The notes: generated by a model not told the origin, from the letters alone. A stretch of DNA of 64,000 nt from Phycisphaerales bacterium UBA5793 (GCA_002418285.1 DIDT01000052.1:62001-126000), one strand, 5' to 3'; positions 1 through 8,745 are shown, counted from the stretch's first letter. Made by a program: numbers and translations.

Positions 1-661
1 CAATGTCCGTTTTGGCGACGATGATGACACCGGTCGTGCTTCGATCGAGGCGATGGACCACGCCGGGGCGAGCGTCATCGGTGCCGACGGTTGAAAGCGA
101 GCCGGCCGAGTGATGCCTGAAATGCCACACCAGGGCGTTGATCAGGGTGCCGCGCTTATTGCCTCGCGCGGGGTGAACGATGAGTTGCGCCTGCTTGTTC
201 ACGACAATGAGGTCATCATCCTCGTAGAGAATCTGAAGGGGAATGTCCTCAGCGACGATGTCCTTGGTTGGCGGCGGTGGGACGACGACGGTGACGACGT
301 CGCCGATGCGCAAATTCGTTGACGCCTTGGGTTGGCGATCGTTGACCGTCACGGCCTGCTCAGCGATGAGTCGCTGGAGCTGGGTGCGACTCAAGAATGG
401 GATGCGATCCTGGAGGTACTTGTCCAAGCGCTTACGCAAGTCGCGCGTGAGGCGGAAGGTCACTGTCAGTGCAGAATCGGTGTTGTCATCATCAGCTGAA
501 GCCGACGCAGCCCGAATGAGATCGGGGTCGACCTTGCCCCCACCTGTGAGAAGCGAGAGATCGGGGGGCACATCTTCCGGACAAGGACTCGCGGCTTTGG
601 GCCCAAGCGTCGGAGGGGCATCGTCCGCGAAGAAATCGTGATCGCCAGAACCGGAAGACAC
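1..661 (-). CDS. RluA/RluD-family rRNA pseudouridine synthase (3' end beyond window)
   Basis: Converts specific uridines of 23S rRNA or tRNA to pseudouridine in the cytoplasm. The reading frame starts at a GTG (661) and runs off the window edge after about 220 codons. After an acidic, low-complexity N-terminus of about 70 residues comes an S4-like RNA-binding domain (RKRLDKYLQDRIPFLSRTQL), then the catalytic domain with its conserved entry strand (ILYEDDDLIVVNK), HPARGN, and the signature VVHRLDRSTTG, whose Asp is the catalytic residue of the family. It follows the TPR-like gene by only 5 bases, so it is probably co-transcribed. The subfamily (RluD versus RluC/RluA) cannot be fixed without the C-terminus. 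The GTG start is the only plausible one upstream of the S4 domain, but no strong ribosome binding site is visible. Confidence 0.88.
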   Translation of the reverse strand, partial: MSSGSGDHDFFADDAPPTLGPKAASPCPEDVPPDLSLLTGGGKVDPDLIRAASASADDDNTDSALTVTFRLTRDLRKRLDKYLQDRIPFLSRTQLQRLIAEQAVTVNDRQPKASTNLRIGDVVTVVVPPPPTKDIVAEDIPLQILYEDDDLIVVNKQAQLIVHPARGNKRGTLINALVWHFRHHSAGSLSTVGTDDARPGVVHRLDRSTTGVIIVAKTDI

Positions 662-666
662 TCGAA

Positions 667-1569
667 TCAGCCGCCGTCGCCTGGAGCCGGCTCTTCCTCG
701 GCGGGCTGGTCGGTGGGCTTCTCAGCCGGTTCGTCGGCGGGGGCGGCATCATCCTTCGGCTCGGTCTTTGCATCACCTTCGGCAGCGGCCTTGCCACCGC
801 CGGCATCGTTATCTGGCGCCGCGGCGGGTGGCTCGCGGAGAGCCGCGTTCACAACACTTTCTTCGGGGAACTCGACGCGTGTGCGGGCGCTCGGATCATC
901 CTTCCAGGCCAGTGCGAGCTGAGCCAGTTTCTCGTATCGAGGGCTCGCGGCCGACTCGATGCGCGTAAACCACTCTCCGGCCTTCTCAAAATCTCCACGC
1001 ATCTCAGCGACGGCGGCGAGGCCAAACATGGCCCGGATTTTGAGAAGCTCCCTCCAGTTCGTTCCGCCGCCTTCGCTCTGGGTCGAGTCAAAAACGCGCT
1101 GGTAGATGCGTTCCATTCGATCAAGCGTCTGGGTGCGCTCCTGCTCAGTCATGCGCGGCGTCGACTTCGTTTCATCCTCAGTTTCCTTGCTCGGGTCAGC
1201 ATTTGGATCAACGAGCGAGTCATTCTCCGGGACGAGATCGAGCGTCTGATCGCGCAGGATATCGAGTTGATACAGATCCGCGGCCCGCAGCAATGCGAGT
1301 TGAGGAACTGAATCGATCCCCGCCGCCCGATCGGCGAGCGCCTCAAGTGAAGCCGGCGAGTCGGTCCCCGCCAGATCGGCCCAAGCCTCATCGCGGATGC
1401 GATCCTGTCGCTCACCCCACCACAGCCAGCCGCGGAACAGGATCACCGCGACCAGAATGACGAGCAGGAAGTTGACGCCCGTTGTTTTGAGCCACTCGAT
1501 GAGTTCGACATTGATTGTCGACTCGGCGTCGTCGCTTGTGCGAATGTCCTCTAGTCGCTTATCAGCCAT
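667..1569 (-). CDS. membrane-anchored TPR-like (YfgM-type) protein
   Basis: A 300-residue protein of unknown function. Near the N-terminus is one membrane segment (about residues 30-48, VNFLLVILVAVILF) followed by WLWWGERQ, then a mostly helical, TPR-like extracytoplasmic region with repeated Ala/Leu-rich helices, and an acidic Pro/Glu/Ala-rich tail from about residue 240. The layout (short cytoplasmic N-terminus, one membrane helix, TPR-like domain) resembles the YfgM/ancillary translocon family, but sequence similarity by eye is weak. I start at the ATG at 1569, not the in-frame start at 1602, because AAGGA lies 10 bases upstream. A -10-like hexamer at 1627-1632 gives it its own promoter after the MnmE-like gene. 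The pseudouridine synthase follows directly. Confidence 0.7.
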   Translation of the reverse strand: MADKRLEDIRTSDDAESTINVELIEWLKTTGVNFLLVILVAVILFRGWLWWGERQDRIRDEAWADLAGTDSPASLEALADRAAGIDSVPQLALLRAADLYQLDILRDQTLDLVPENDSLVDPNADPSKETEDETKSTPRMTEQERTQTLDRMERIYQRVFDSTQSEGGGTNWRELLKIRAMFGLAAVAEMRGDFEKAGEWFTRIESAASPRYEKLAQLALAWKDDPSARTRVEFPEESVVNAALREPPAAAPDNDAGGGKAAAEGDAKTEPKDDAAPADEPAEKPTDQPAEEEPAPGDGG

Positions 1570-1626
1570 TTCGACGAATTCCTTGTGTGAGCCGGCCGAC
1601 AAACAATCGTGGGCCGCCGGGCAGAG

Positions 1627-1632
1627 ATGATA
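1627..1632 (-). promoter_or_regulatory. -10-like element upstream of the TPR-like gene
   Basis: TATCAT on the minus strand in the gap between the MnmE-like gene and the TPR-like gene. Transcription would start near 1620 and give a leader of about 50 bases with AAGGA before ATG 1569. No convincing -35 box. Confidence 0.35.
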
Positions 1633-1656
1633 GGGTCGCGTGCCGGGACATGCGAA

Positions 1657-2661
1657 TCATTCGGGGCTGATGCGGTCATCAAAGCACCACGGGCCCGGGT
1701 GAGTCAGCGCCGCCGAAGGCACCAGAAAGTCCCGGACCCGCCCCACCAATTCGGCCAAACTCGTCCCGATTCGAGCGCTGATTCGCAGAATGTCCGCCAT
1801 TCCGGTCGGTTCATCCGACCCGAACTCGAGAAGATCCGACTTGAGACAGACGCACAAATCGGGTTCACGCGGGAGATCGGGCCAGTCGATCCCCGGCGCC
1901 GCGGCGCTGATCAGGCAGTCCGCTGCACTGATGAGGCCAGCGGAGACGGCGATTGCCTGACGCTCCGCCGAGTCGACCGATTCGTAGCGGCCCGGTGTGT
2001 CACACCAGCGTACAACCAAGCCCGCCAGATCGAGTTGTGTCAGGACATAATCCCGGGTGGTTCCCTGCACCTCGGACGTGATGGAAGCCTCCCTGCCAAG
2101 CAGGGCGTTGGTCAGGGTGCTCTTGCCGACATTCGGCCTGCCCACCACGACAACGAGCGCTGGATCGATCAGATGATTGAGCTGGCGTGATCGGGCGCGG
2201 ATCGCGGAGATGGACTCGCGCGGATGGAACCGGTGCTGACGCCATCGGCGGTGCTGGTCGAACAGCAGATCGAGAGCCAGCGGGCTGGCGGCCCGGCTCA
2301 CCGCGGCCAGCGCCAACGCCTCGGTCGGCGACCTCGCCTCCGGGAATGAGAGGATCGGATTGGATTGAACAAGCGGCCGCACGCCAATCGCAACAAGCCA
2401 CTGCGCGAGGCGCTGCAAGATGCGTTGTCCGCCGTGAGGCATCAGCCACAGCATCGTCGATGAAACACGTACGACCAGCGCCGTGTCGATGTTGGCCAGG
2501 CGTTGCAACCGGATGGTGCCGACGGGCCATGCCGGCCCGTGCATCGCGGAGGCGATGAACGTGTCGATCTCACCGACGACTTCCATCATCGCGACGGCCC
2601 CCGGCGCCGAAGCGGTCACAATGCGAAAGGCGACACCGGAGTTGTCGATTCGAGAGGGCAC
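1657..2661 (-). CDS. short MnmE/TrmE-like GTPase
   Basis: A 334-residue GTPase with the MnmE architecture in reduced form: an N-terminal folate-binding-like half (to about residue 110), a helical segment, and an inserted G domain. The P-loop is GRPNVGKST, switch I is GTTRD, and the G3 motif reads DTPGR instead of the usual DTAGL. The G4 base-specificity motif appears to be KSDL rather than NKxD. True MnmE is about 450 residues and ends in a Cys-containing CxGK motif needed for wobble-uridine modification. Here the protein stops soon after the G domain with no such Cys. It starts at GTG, 5 bases after the coaX stop, so the two are co-transcribed. It may be a lineage-specific paralogue without tRNA-modifying activity. 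Confidence 0.72.
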   Translation of the reverse strand: MPSRIDNSGVAFRIVTASAPGAVAMMEVVGEIDTFIASAMHGPAWPVGTIRLQRLANIDTALVVRVSSTMLWLMPHGGQRILQRLAQWLVAIGVRPLVQSNPILSFPEARSPTEALALAAVSRAASPLALDLLFDQHRRWRQHRFHPRESISAIRARSRQLNHLIDPALVVVVGRPNVGKSTLTNALLGREASITSEVQGTTRDYVLTQLDLAGLVVRWCDTPGRYESVDSAERQAIAVSAGLISAADCLISAAAPGIDWPDLPREPDLCVCLKSDLLEFGSDEPTGMADILRISARIGTSLAELVGRVRDFLVPSAALTHPGPWCFDDRISPE

Positions 2662-2666
2662 GTGGC

Positions 2667-3455
2667 TCAGTCTTCAGCGCTTTCCACCGCTCCGTGCGCA
2701 ATTCGATACGCCGCAAGCATTCCGTAGAGGGGCAGGTCATCAACGATGTGCTCGATCAGCTCGTCATCGTCAAACAACAGGTGCGCATCGCCACCGGTGG
2801 CCACGATGATCGGATACGCCTCGTAGGCCTCGGCGTAGCGCTCAGCGAGGTGACGCACGGCGCCGCGAATGCCGTAGTACACCCCCTGCAGCATGGCCTG
2901 AGTCGTATTGCCGGCGAACGATTCGGGAAGGGGGGCATCCATCTGAAGTTGTGGCAGGGCATCGGTGCCTGCGTGCATTGCGTTGAGCTGCATCTGAGCC
3001 CCAGGGGCGATGGCGCCTCCATGGAACGTCCCCTGGCCATCCACAAAGTCGATGGTAAGGGCCGTCCCGGCATCAATCACCACGCAGGCCTGGCGGAACC
3101 GATCGAACGCCGCGGCCGCATTGAGCAGGCGATCCTGCCCAGGGCGGGCTTCGGGATCGAGACTCGTGCCCACCGGAATCGGAAGATCAACTCCCATCTG
3201 TACCACTCGGACTCCGAGGTCGCCGACAATCAGTCTCCGAAGAGGCTCGGAGACGCTGCGATTGACGGAGGCGATCAGAACCAGCGGTGCGTCACCGGCA
3301 TTTTCACCGAAGAGGGACCGCAACATCTCGACGGAGCGGCTTTGCTCTGCATTGGGGATCCGCTCGACGCGCTCGATCCGCGGACCTGAAGCCAGGCCTA
3401 TGGCGGTTCGAGTATTGCCGACGCTGACCAGAAGGATCGATAACTCGTTTGACAT
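2667..3455 (-). CDS. coaX: type III pantothenate kinase
   Basis: ATP-dependent phosphorylation of pantothenate, the first step of coenzyme A synthesis (cytoplasm). The 262-residue length fits the family. ASKHA-fold motifs are visible: N-terminal LLVSVGNTRT, PGQDRLLNA, VVIDAGTALTIDF, GGAIAPG and a late TGGDAHLL. The N-terminal phosphate-binding motif of CoaX is normally D-x-G-N-T, and here the Asp is Ser, which may affect catalysis. I start at ATG 3455 because residues before it have no family similarity and because a TACTGT hexamer lies exactly 7 bases upstream, the leaderless arrangement. The MnmE-like gene follows after 5 bases. Confidence 0.85.
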   Translation of the reverse strand: MSNELSILLVSVGNTRTAIGLASGPRIERVERIPNAEQSRSVEMLRSLFGENAGDAPLVLIASVNRSVSEPLRRLIVGDLGVRVVQMGVDLPIPVGTSLDPEARPGQDRLLNAAAAFDRFRQACVVIDAGTALTIDFVDGQGTFHGGAIAPGAQMQLNAMHAGTDALPQLQMDAPLPESFAGNTTQAMLQGVYYGIRGAVRHLAERYAEAYEAYPIIVATGGDAHLLFDDDELIEHIVDDLPLYGMLAAYRIAHGAVESAED

Positions 3456-3462
3456 GGGTTTA

Positions 3463-3468
3463 ACAGTA
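3463..3468 (-). promoter_or_regulatory. leaderless -10-like element of coaX
   Basis: TACTGT on the minus strand, 7 bases before ATG 3455, with no Shine-Dalgarno sequence between. Transcription would begin at or next to the start codon. Confidence 0.4.
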
Positions 3469-3731
3469 GGCCGTCGGAGGCACCCGCCCGACTGTCGGCT
3501 TCCGGGGCAGGTGGCGATAAAGCACGACTGCGGTGCAACCGATGGACTTCCTAGGGGCCCGCCTGAGTTCGGTCGGTGCAAGTTGCACCATTGCAGGCTT
3601 CGGTGGAAACGGTGGGTCACCAGAGCACCGGACTATCCGGATGGAGACGGGGACGGAGGGCTGCCCGGAGTGGAGGCGGTGATGTAAGCCGCCCTTGCCG
3701 ATGTACTCTCAAGATCTGCGGATAGCGAGAC

Positions 3732-6700
3732 ATGAACCCAAGCCGGACCGATGCGATTGAGGCTGAGACGCTAAATCGCGATCTGCATGGCGAGCCTGCA
3801 GGTTGGCTGGTCATGCGATTCAGTTGTCTGGCGGCCTTGTGCGTTTGCGGGGTCGTGGCAACCGGGTGTTTCACGGGTCGACCGGGGTTGATGCGCCTCG
3901 TCCCTTCGAGTGATCCGATGCCTTGGATCACGGCACTCGGCGGGGCACTGGGAGCGTGCGGACTCCTGCTGGCGTCCATAGGGCGACGGCGCGCGGTACT
4001 CGCGTTGGGTGCGACAATTTCCGTGCTTGGAGTCTTTCTGCTCCTCGCCCGAGTGGATCCGCTTGCCGAGCTCTATTTCTGGCTTGCCAATCTCCCCGCG
4101 CGCTTTCTTGGGCAAACTCCCCCAGTAGTTCAACTCCCGGTCATCGGCGGTGCCTGCCTGACGCTCATCGGAACCGGTTTGCTGGTTCAGGTGCAACGGA
4201 CAACGTCTTCAACGCACAATGGGGCAACCGCCGTCTTGGGCGCCATCGTCCTGGGCTTGGTTGCGCTGCCGGAAACCTCGCTCCTGATTGACCTGCAACC
4301 GGCCGTCGGATGGGAACACCTCGGGGAGATCTCGACCGGTTCGGTCCTGATGTTCGGCTGCCTGGGAGTGGCGTTGGTGGCAAGGGCCTGGGACCAAAGC
4401 GGCGAAGGGAACGTACGGTTGCCCCAGTGGGCTCCGGCGATAGTGGGCGTGGCGATGGCGATGAGCACCATCGTGGCATGGCAGGCAGCTGAGGGCTCGG
4501 AGGATCAGCACATCCGCCAGATCACGGCGGCGCAGGCGACGGGAATCGAGAGCGCGTTTCGCATCGAAGTCGACCACCAGTTGGCATTTCTTCAGCACCT
4601 CGCTGACCACTTGAACGCCGACGAAGAGAATCAGCAGCATCAATCCGAAGACCAGATCCCCCGCCTGATCGAGCGTCAATCCATTTTGCAGGTTGTCGAG
4701 TGGATTGATAACTCCGGTGCGGTGATCACGCGGCTCACGGAAAACGGAGCAGAACATCTCAATGCCGCTTCCGCGCCACGCCGCAATCTGTTCCCCTCGC
4801 GATCCCCGTCCTTGATGGCCCAGGGCGATGACTTGATTGCGGTCATGCCTCCCGACGCCAGGGACGTTGCGAATCGCAGAATCGTTGGTGTGTTCAATGG
4901 CTCGGAGTTGCTCAAGACCATCCTCACGGCCCAGCACATCGCCCCGGGGTACAACATCTCCTTGCGTGCCGGCGACGGCTCTGTCATCAGATACGACCGC
5001 ATTATGGATGACTGTGATGCGCGATACGAGTTTAGTGAGTCGTTCAGCGCCTACCAGTTTGATTGGAGATCGACAGTTGTGCCATCAAAGCGCACGCTCG
5101 CCCTCCTGCGTTCTCCGATGCCGATCTCAACGCTCGCGATCGGGTTACTCTTCTCGCTACTCGTGCCTCTGACGCTCCTGCTGTGGCAGACGGCCAACGA
5201 GCGAGCGGCCTTTCTCTACCGAAGCGAGCGCCGGTACGACCTGGTGGTGCGCGGCGCCGACAGCGGCATCTGGGACTGGGACATCCGACACGATGAAATC
5301 GTTTACTCCGATCGATTCGATGAACTGATTGGCGCCTCACCCACGGATGCAGTCCGCTCCTTCGATTCGCTCAGCCAGCTGGTTGTGGAGGGCGACCGGC
5401 CGCAGGTGTGCGAAGCAATCGAACGTCACCTGAAGACCCGCGAACCTCTTTCTGTCGAATGCCGTATGCATGTCGCCGGGCAGGAGCCTCGCTGGTTTCA
5501 GATGAGGGGGCAGGCGGTCTGGAGCAGGGACGGCGCTCCTGAGCGCATGGCAGGCTCGATCACCGACATTCACGAGAGGCGGATCGCCGAGGATCACCTG
5601 GCGCGATCTCTCGTCGATCTCATCACGACCAAGGAACAAATCGAACGGCACAGCACGGAATTGGCTCAAAAGTCGTGCGAACTTGATGCAGCGCGAATCG
5701 AAGCGGAGGCGGCGAATCGCGCCAAGAGCGAGTTCCTCGCGAACATGAGCCACGAAATCCGCACGCCGATGACGGCAATTCTCGGCTTTGCCGACCTCCT
5801 GCTCGATCCCGCCCAATCACCCGTCGACCGGCTCGAGTGCATTCAGACAATTCGGCGCAATGGCGATCATCTCATGGCGCTGATCAACGATATTCTCGAT
5901 CTGTCAAAGATCGAAGCCAATCGGATGACGGTGGAGCGGATCGCCTGCTCACCAAGCGAAGTGCTCGCCGAGGTGGAGTCGCTCCTGCGGGCGCGTGCGG
6001 AAGCCAAGGGGCTGTCGTTCAAGATCGAGTACGCCACAGCGATTCCCGAATCGATTCAATCCGATCCGACACGCCTCAGGCAGATCCTGCTCAACCTTGC
6101 TGGCAACGCCATCAAGTTCACGGAGTCGGGCGGTGTGCGCCTCATTTCCCGATACTCGCACGCGCCTGATGACACCGGAACACTGAGCATCGAAGTCGTC
6201 GATACCGGAATCGGCATGTCTGCGGATCAGATGGTGCGTGTATTTGAGTCATTCGCACAGGCGGATTCCTCCATGGCGCGACGATTCGGGGGAACGGGCC
6301 TGGGCCTGGCGATTTCTCGGCAACTGGCGAGCATGCTTGGCGGCGACATTTCCGTCTCCTCCGCCCCGGAAGACGGGAGCGCCTTCACCTTGAATCTGAG
6401 TACGGGTCTGCTGGGAGACACTCGACTGATTCAACCCTCGGCTGAATCGCATGCTGTCACACTTGCGCCGGCCGAAGAGCCTCCTGCTGTGGCGGTACGA
6501 CTGGATGGGAAGCGCGTCCTGCTTGCTGAGGACGGTCCTGACAATCAGCGCCTCATCGCGTTCCACCTGCGCAAGGCCGGTGCGGAAGTAACCATGGCTG
6601 ACAATGGGCGGGTGGCCGTACAAAAGGCGTTGGATTCGCTCGCCGAGAATCCGCTCGATGTCATTCTGATGGACATGCAAATGCCTGAACTGGACGGCTA

Positions 6701-6899
6701 CGAGGCCACGAAATACCTTCGCGCCAACGGGTATGGCCGCCCGATCATCGCGCTGACCGCACACGCCATGACGGGCGACCGGGAAAAGTGTCTTGCGGCA
6801 GGGTGCGACGACTATACGACCAAGCCGATTAATCGGTCGGCGTTACTTGCGATCGTCCGGGACTATGCAAACAAGGTTGCCCAGTCCGACGCAGCGTGA
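3732..6899 (+). CDS. hybrid sensor histidine kinase with 7 membrane segments, CHASE-like and PAS domains, and a receiver
   Basis: A 1055-residue inner-membrane signalling kinase. About seven hydrophobic segments occupy residues 28-255 (a MASE-like membrane module). A CHASE-like extracytoplasmic region (about 256-455) and an eighth membrane segment (about 460-485) follow. Then come a PAS domain (about 500-615), a short coiled coil, and HisKA with FLANMSHEIRTPM (phospho-accepting His 674). The ATPase domain has LAGNAIKFTESGG, DTGIGM and GGTGLGLAIS boxes. The C-terminal receiver (about 925-1045) carries phospho-acceptor Asp 981 in MDMQMPELDG. No HPt domain or DNA-binding output is fused, and no partner regulator lies beside it, so the phosphorelay must act in trans. 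It ends 30 bases from the convergent transaminase gene. Confidence 0.9.
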   Translation: MNPSRTDAIEAETLNRDLHGEPAGWLVMRFSCLAALCVCGVVATGCFTGRPGLMRLVPSSDPMPWITALGGALGACGLLLASIGRRRAVLALGATISVLGVFLLLARVDPLAELYFWLANLPARFLGQTPPVVQLPVIGGACLTLIGTGLLVQVQRTTSSTHNGATAVLGAIVLGLVALPETSLLIDLQPAVGWEHLGEISTGSVLMFGCLGVALVARAWDQSGEGNVRLPQWAPAIVGVAMAMSTIVAWQAAEGSEDQHIRQITAAQATGIESAFRIEVDHQLAFLQHLADHLNADEENQQHQSEDQIPRLIERQSILQVVEWIDNSGAVITRLTENGAEHLNAASAPRRNLFPSRSPSLMAQGDDLIAVMPPDARDVANRRIVGVFNGSELLKTILTAQHIAPGYNISLRAGDGSVIRYDRIMDDCDARYEFSESFSAYQFDWRSTVVPSKRTLALLRSPMPISTLAIGLLFSLLVPLTLLLWQTANERAAFLYRSERRYDLVVRGADSGIWDWDIRHDEIVYSDRFDELIGASPTDAVRSFDSLSQLVVEGDRPQVCEAIERHLKTREPLSVECRMHVAGQEPRWFQMRGQAVWSRDGAPERMAGSITDIHERRIAEDHLARSLVDLITTKEQIERHSTELAQKSCELDAARIEAEAANRAKSEFLANMSHEIRTPMTAILGFADLLLDPAQSPVDRLECIQTIRRNGDHLMALINDILDLSKIEANRMTVERIACSPSEVLAEVESLLRARAEAKGLSFKIEYATAIPESIQSDPTRLRQILLNLAGNAIKFTESGGVRLISRYSHAPDDTGTLSIEVVDTGIGMSADQMVRVFESFAQADSSMARRFGGTGLGLAISRQLASMLGGDISVSSAPEDGSAFTLNLSTGLLGDTRLIQPSAESHAVTLAPAEEPPAVAVRLDGKRVLLAEDGPDNQRLIAFHLRKAGAEVTMADNGRVAVQKALDSLAENPLDVILMDMQMPELDGYEATKYLRANGYGRPIIALTAHAMTGDREKCLAAGCDDYTTKPINRSALLAIVRDYANKVAQSDAA

Positions 6900-6929
6900 G
6901 TAGGCGGCGGTGTGACACGGCATGGTTCA

Positions 6930-7778
6930 TCAGGCGGTTTCGAGTCGGATTGCCTCGACGAACCGGGCGAGCAACGACTTGACGGCCGGTCCGGCTTTTC
7001 CGCTTCCAACTTGCCGTCCATCCAGCTGCGTCACAGCTGCCAACAGTGTGCGCGTCCCGGCGAGGATGATCTCATCGGCACGGCGCAACTCCTCGACGGT
7101 CAGCGGTTGCTCGATGAGATCGGCGCCCGGCAACGCCGCGATGACACGGCGGGTGATGCCGTGGAGGATGCTGAGAGTCGGGTCGTTGATCGGCGGCGTA
7201 CTGAGCTGGCCATCCCGCACCACGAGCACGGTCGTGGAGCCGCCTTCGCTGACACGGCCTCCGCGATGGAAGATGACCTCCTCGGCGGTGCTGTCAGCAG
7301 CGGCAATCTTGCCCAGAATGTTGGGAAGCAGATTCGTCGACTTGATGTCGCATCGGCGCCACCGCCAGTCTTCATGCAACGCGGCGCAACTCTCAGCCGG
7401 AGTAGTGCACTCGGACAGTGGCGGCGTGCGATCCACGCAGCCGAAGACAGTCGGCGTCAATTCAGTCGTCGGGAGGTGAGCACGCCCGACCCCCGTGCCG
7501 CGCGTGATCTGCCAGTAGACACAGGCATCGCGCAAGTCATTTCGGGCCAGCAGCTCGTCGCCGAGTCCGATGATCTCCGCCGGCTTGAATTGGGAGAACC
7601 GGACCTCGCGGAGGGTGCGTTGGAGTCGCTGCACGTGCAGGTCCATGGCGTACGGCTTGCCGTTGAAGTAGCGGATGACTTCGTACACGGCATCGCCGAA
7701 GAGGAAGCCGCGATCGAAGACGCTGACCTTCGCCTCCTCCGGTGGAATGAACTGTCCGTTCAGGTAGACGATCGACAT
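6930..7778 (-). CDS. dat: D-amino-acid transaminase (class IV aminotransferase)
   Basis: PLP enzyme of 282 residues, full length for the family. It is expected to transfer amino groups between D-amino acids and 2-oxo acids, supplying D-glutamate or D-alanine. The N-terminal VFDRGFLFGDAVYEV pattern and the DIKSTNLLPN segment (catalytic Lys) match D-amino-acid transaminases better than branched-chain transaminases. EGGSTTVLVV and HGITRRVI complete the fold-type IV signature. A branched-chain or 4-amino-4-deoxychorismate role cannot be excluded. GGAGGT lies 14 bases upstream, too far for normal use, but TACACT sits 6 bases before the ATG, so translation is probably leaderless. It is divergent from folD across 35 bases. 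Confidence 0.82.
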   Translation of the reverse strand: MSIVYLNGQFIPPEEAKVSVFDRGFLFGDAVYEVIRYFNGKPYAMDLHVQRLQRTLREVRFSQFKPAEIIGLGDELLARNDLRDACVYWQITRGTGVGRAHLPTTELTPTVFGCVDRTPPLSECTTPAESCAALHEDWRWRRCDIKSTNLLPNILGKIAAADSTAEEVIFHRGGRVSEGGSTTVLVVRDGQLSTPPINDPTLSILHGITRRVIAALPGADLIEQPLTVEELRRADEIILAGTRTLLAAVTQLDGRQVGSGKAGPAVKSLLARFVEAIRLETA

Positions 7779-7784
7779 GTGCGC

Positions 7785-7790
7785 AGTGTA
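7785..7790 (-). promoter_or_regulatory. leaderless -10-like element of dat
   Basis: TACACT on the minus strand, 6 bases before ATG 7778. It lies 10 bases from the oppositely facing folD element, so the two RNA polymerase sites overlap. Confidence 0.35.
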
Positions 7791-7800
7791 GACCTCCCGC

Positions 7801-7806
7801 TATCAT
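7801..7806 (+). promoter_or_regulatory. leaderless -10-like element of folD
   Basis: TATCAT on the plus strand, 7 bases before ATG 7814. The hexamer itself overlaps the earlier in-frame ATG at 7805, which would therefore not be on the transcript. No -35 match. Confidence 0.4.
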
Positions 7807-7813
7807 GTCGGCG

Positions 7814-8695
7814 ATGAGCGGCTCGACAGGTGCACAAATCATCGACGGCCGGGCGCTGGCGGACGCATTTCGCGCGGAGATTCGCAACGACGTCCAGCAG
7901 TTGCAGTCGCGAGGCCGGATCGTATCGCTCGATGCGGTGCTCGTGGACGGCCCGCCGGGCTCGCGGAGCAGCGCCCGCACCTACGCCGAGAGCCAGAAGG
8001 CCGGCTGCGCCGAACTGGGCATCGAGTATCGGCTGCACGTGTTGCCTCACAGCGCCACCTACGAAGATATTGCCGGCCGCGTGCTGCTGCTCAACACCGA
8101 CGAGCGCGTGACGGCGATCATGGTCCACATGCCGCTGCCCGACGCCGTGGACCCCTACCGCATCCAGTCGCTCATCGACCCGGACAAGGACGTCGAGGGC
8201 GTCAACCCGGCTAACATCGGCAACGTCGTCTACGACCGCTCTTCGCTTGTCCCTTGCACGGCCCTGGCGGTGTTGAAGATGGTCGACTCCACCGGACTGG
8301 AACTGCGCGGCAGCGAGGTCGTGTGCGTCGGGGCGAGCAACATCGTCGGCAAGCCGGTCGCGATCCTCATGATGCAGCGCGAGGCAACGGTGCACAGTTG
8401 CAACAAGTACACCCACGATCTCTCGGCGATGACGCGACAGGCTGATGTCCTCGTCTCCGCCGCCGGCAAGGCGGGACTCATCACGGCCGAGATGGTCAAG
8501 CCTGGCGCCGTGGTCGTGGACGTGGGGATCAACCGCATGGTCGAACCGGCCACGGGCAAGAAACGAATCGTCGGCGATGTCGATTTCGAGTCGGTGAAAT
8601 CGGTCGCCGGTTGGATCTCACCCGTACCCGGCGGCGTCGGTCCGGTGACCGTGGCAATGCTGCTGCGCAACACGGTCGATGCGGTGCGGGGGTAA
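7814..8695 (+). CDS. folD: FolD-family methylenetetrahydrofolate dehydrogenase (cyclohydrolase residues altered)
   Basis: A 293-residue FolD homologue for one-carbon interconversion on tetrahydrofolate. The Rossmann part is well conserved: GASNIVGKPVA, the NAD(P) region around SAAGKAG, DVGINR and the closing TPVPGGVGPVT-like segment (SPVPGGVGPVT). The catalytic region is not. The YxxxK motif reads YAESQ, so the Lys (human Lys56) is Gln. VQLPLP reads VHMPLP (Gln100 to His). KDVDG reads KDVEG (Asp125 to Glu). In the human enzyme Lys56 is essential for cyclohydrolase but not dehydrogenase activity, so this may be a dehydrogenase-only or shifted-substrate enzyme. Start 7814 is preferred over 7805 because of the leaderless -10 element. 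Confidence 0.85.
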   Translation: MSGSTGAQIIDGRALADAFRAEIRNDVQQLQSRGRIVSLDAVLVDGPPGSRSSARTYAESQKAGCAELGIEYRLHVLPHSATYEDIAGRVLLLNTDERVTAIMVHMPLPDAVDPYRIQSLIDPDKDVEGVNPANIGNVVYDRSSLVPCTALAVLKMVDSTGLELRGSEVVCVGASNIVGKPVAILMMQREATVHSCNKYTHDLSAMTRQADVLVSAAGKAGLITAEMVKPGAVVVDVGINRMVEPATGKKRIVGDVDFESVKSVAGWISPVPGGVGPVTVAMLLRNTVDAVRG

Positions 8696-8710
8696 CCACA
8701 CAATAGTCGC

Positions 8711-8745
8711 AAGAAAAACAAACCCCGGATCGTGGGACCCGGGGT
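8711..8745 (-). terminator. intrinsic terminator of the first seven-repeat protein gene
   Basis: On the minus strand a 7-base-pair ACCCCGG/CCGGGGT stem with a 10-base loop is followed by a T-rich run (TTTGTTTTTCTT). It lies about 35 bases past the stop of the 8780-10315 gene. In the folD direction there is no T run, so it serves the minus strand. Confidence 0.75.
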
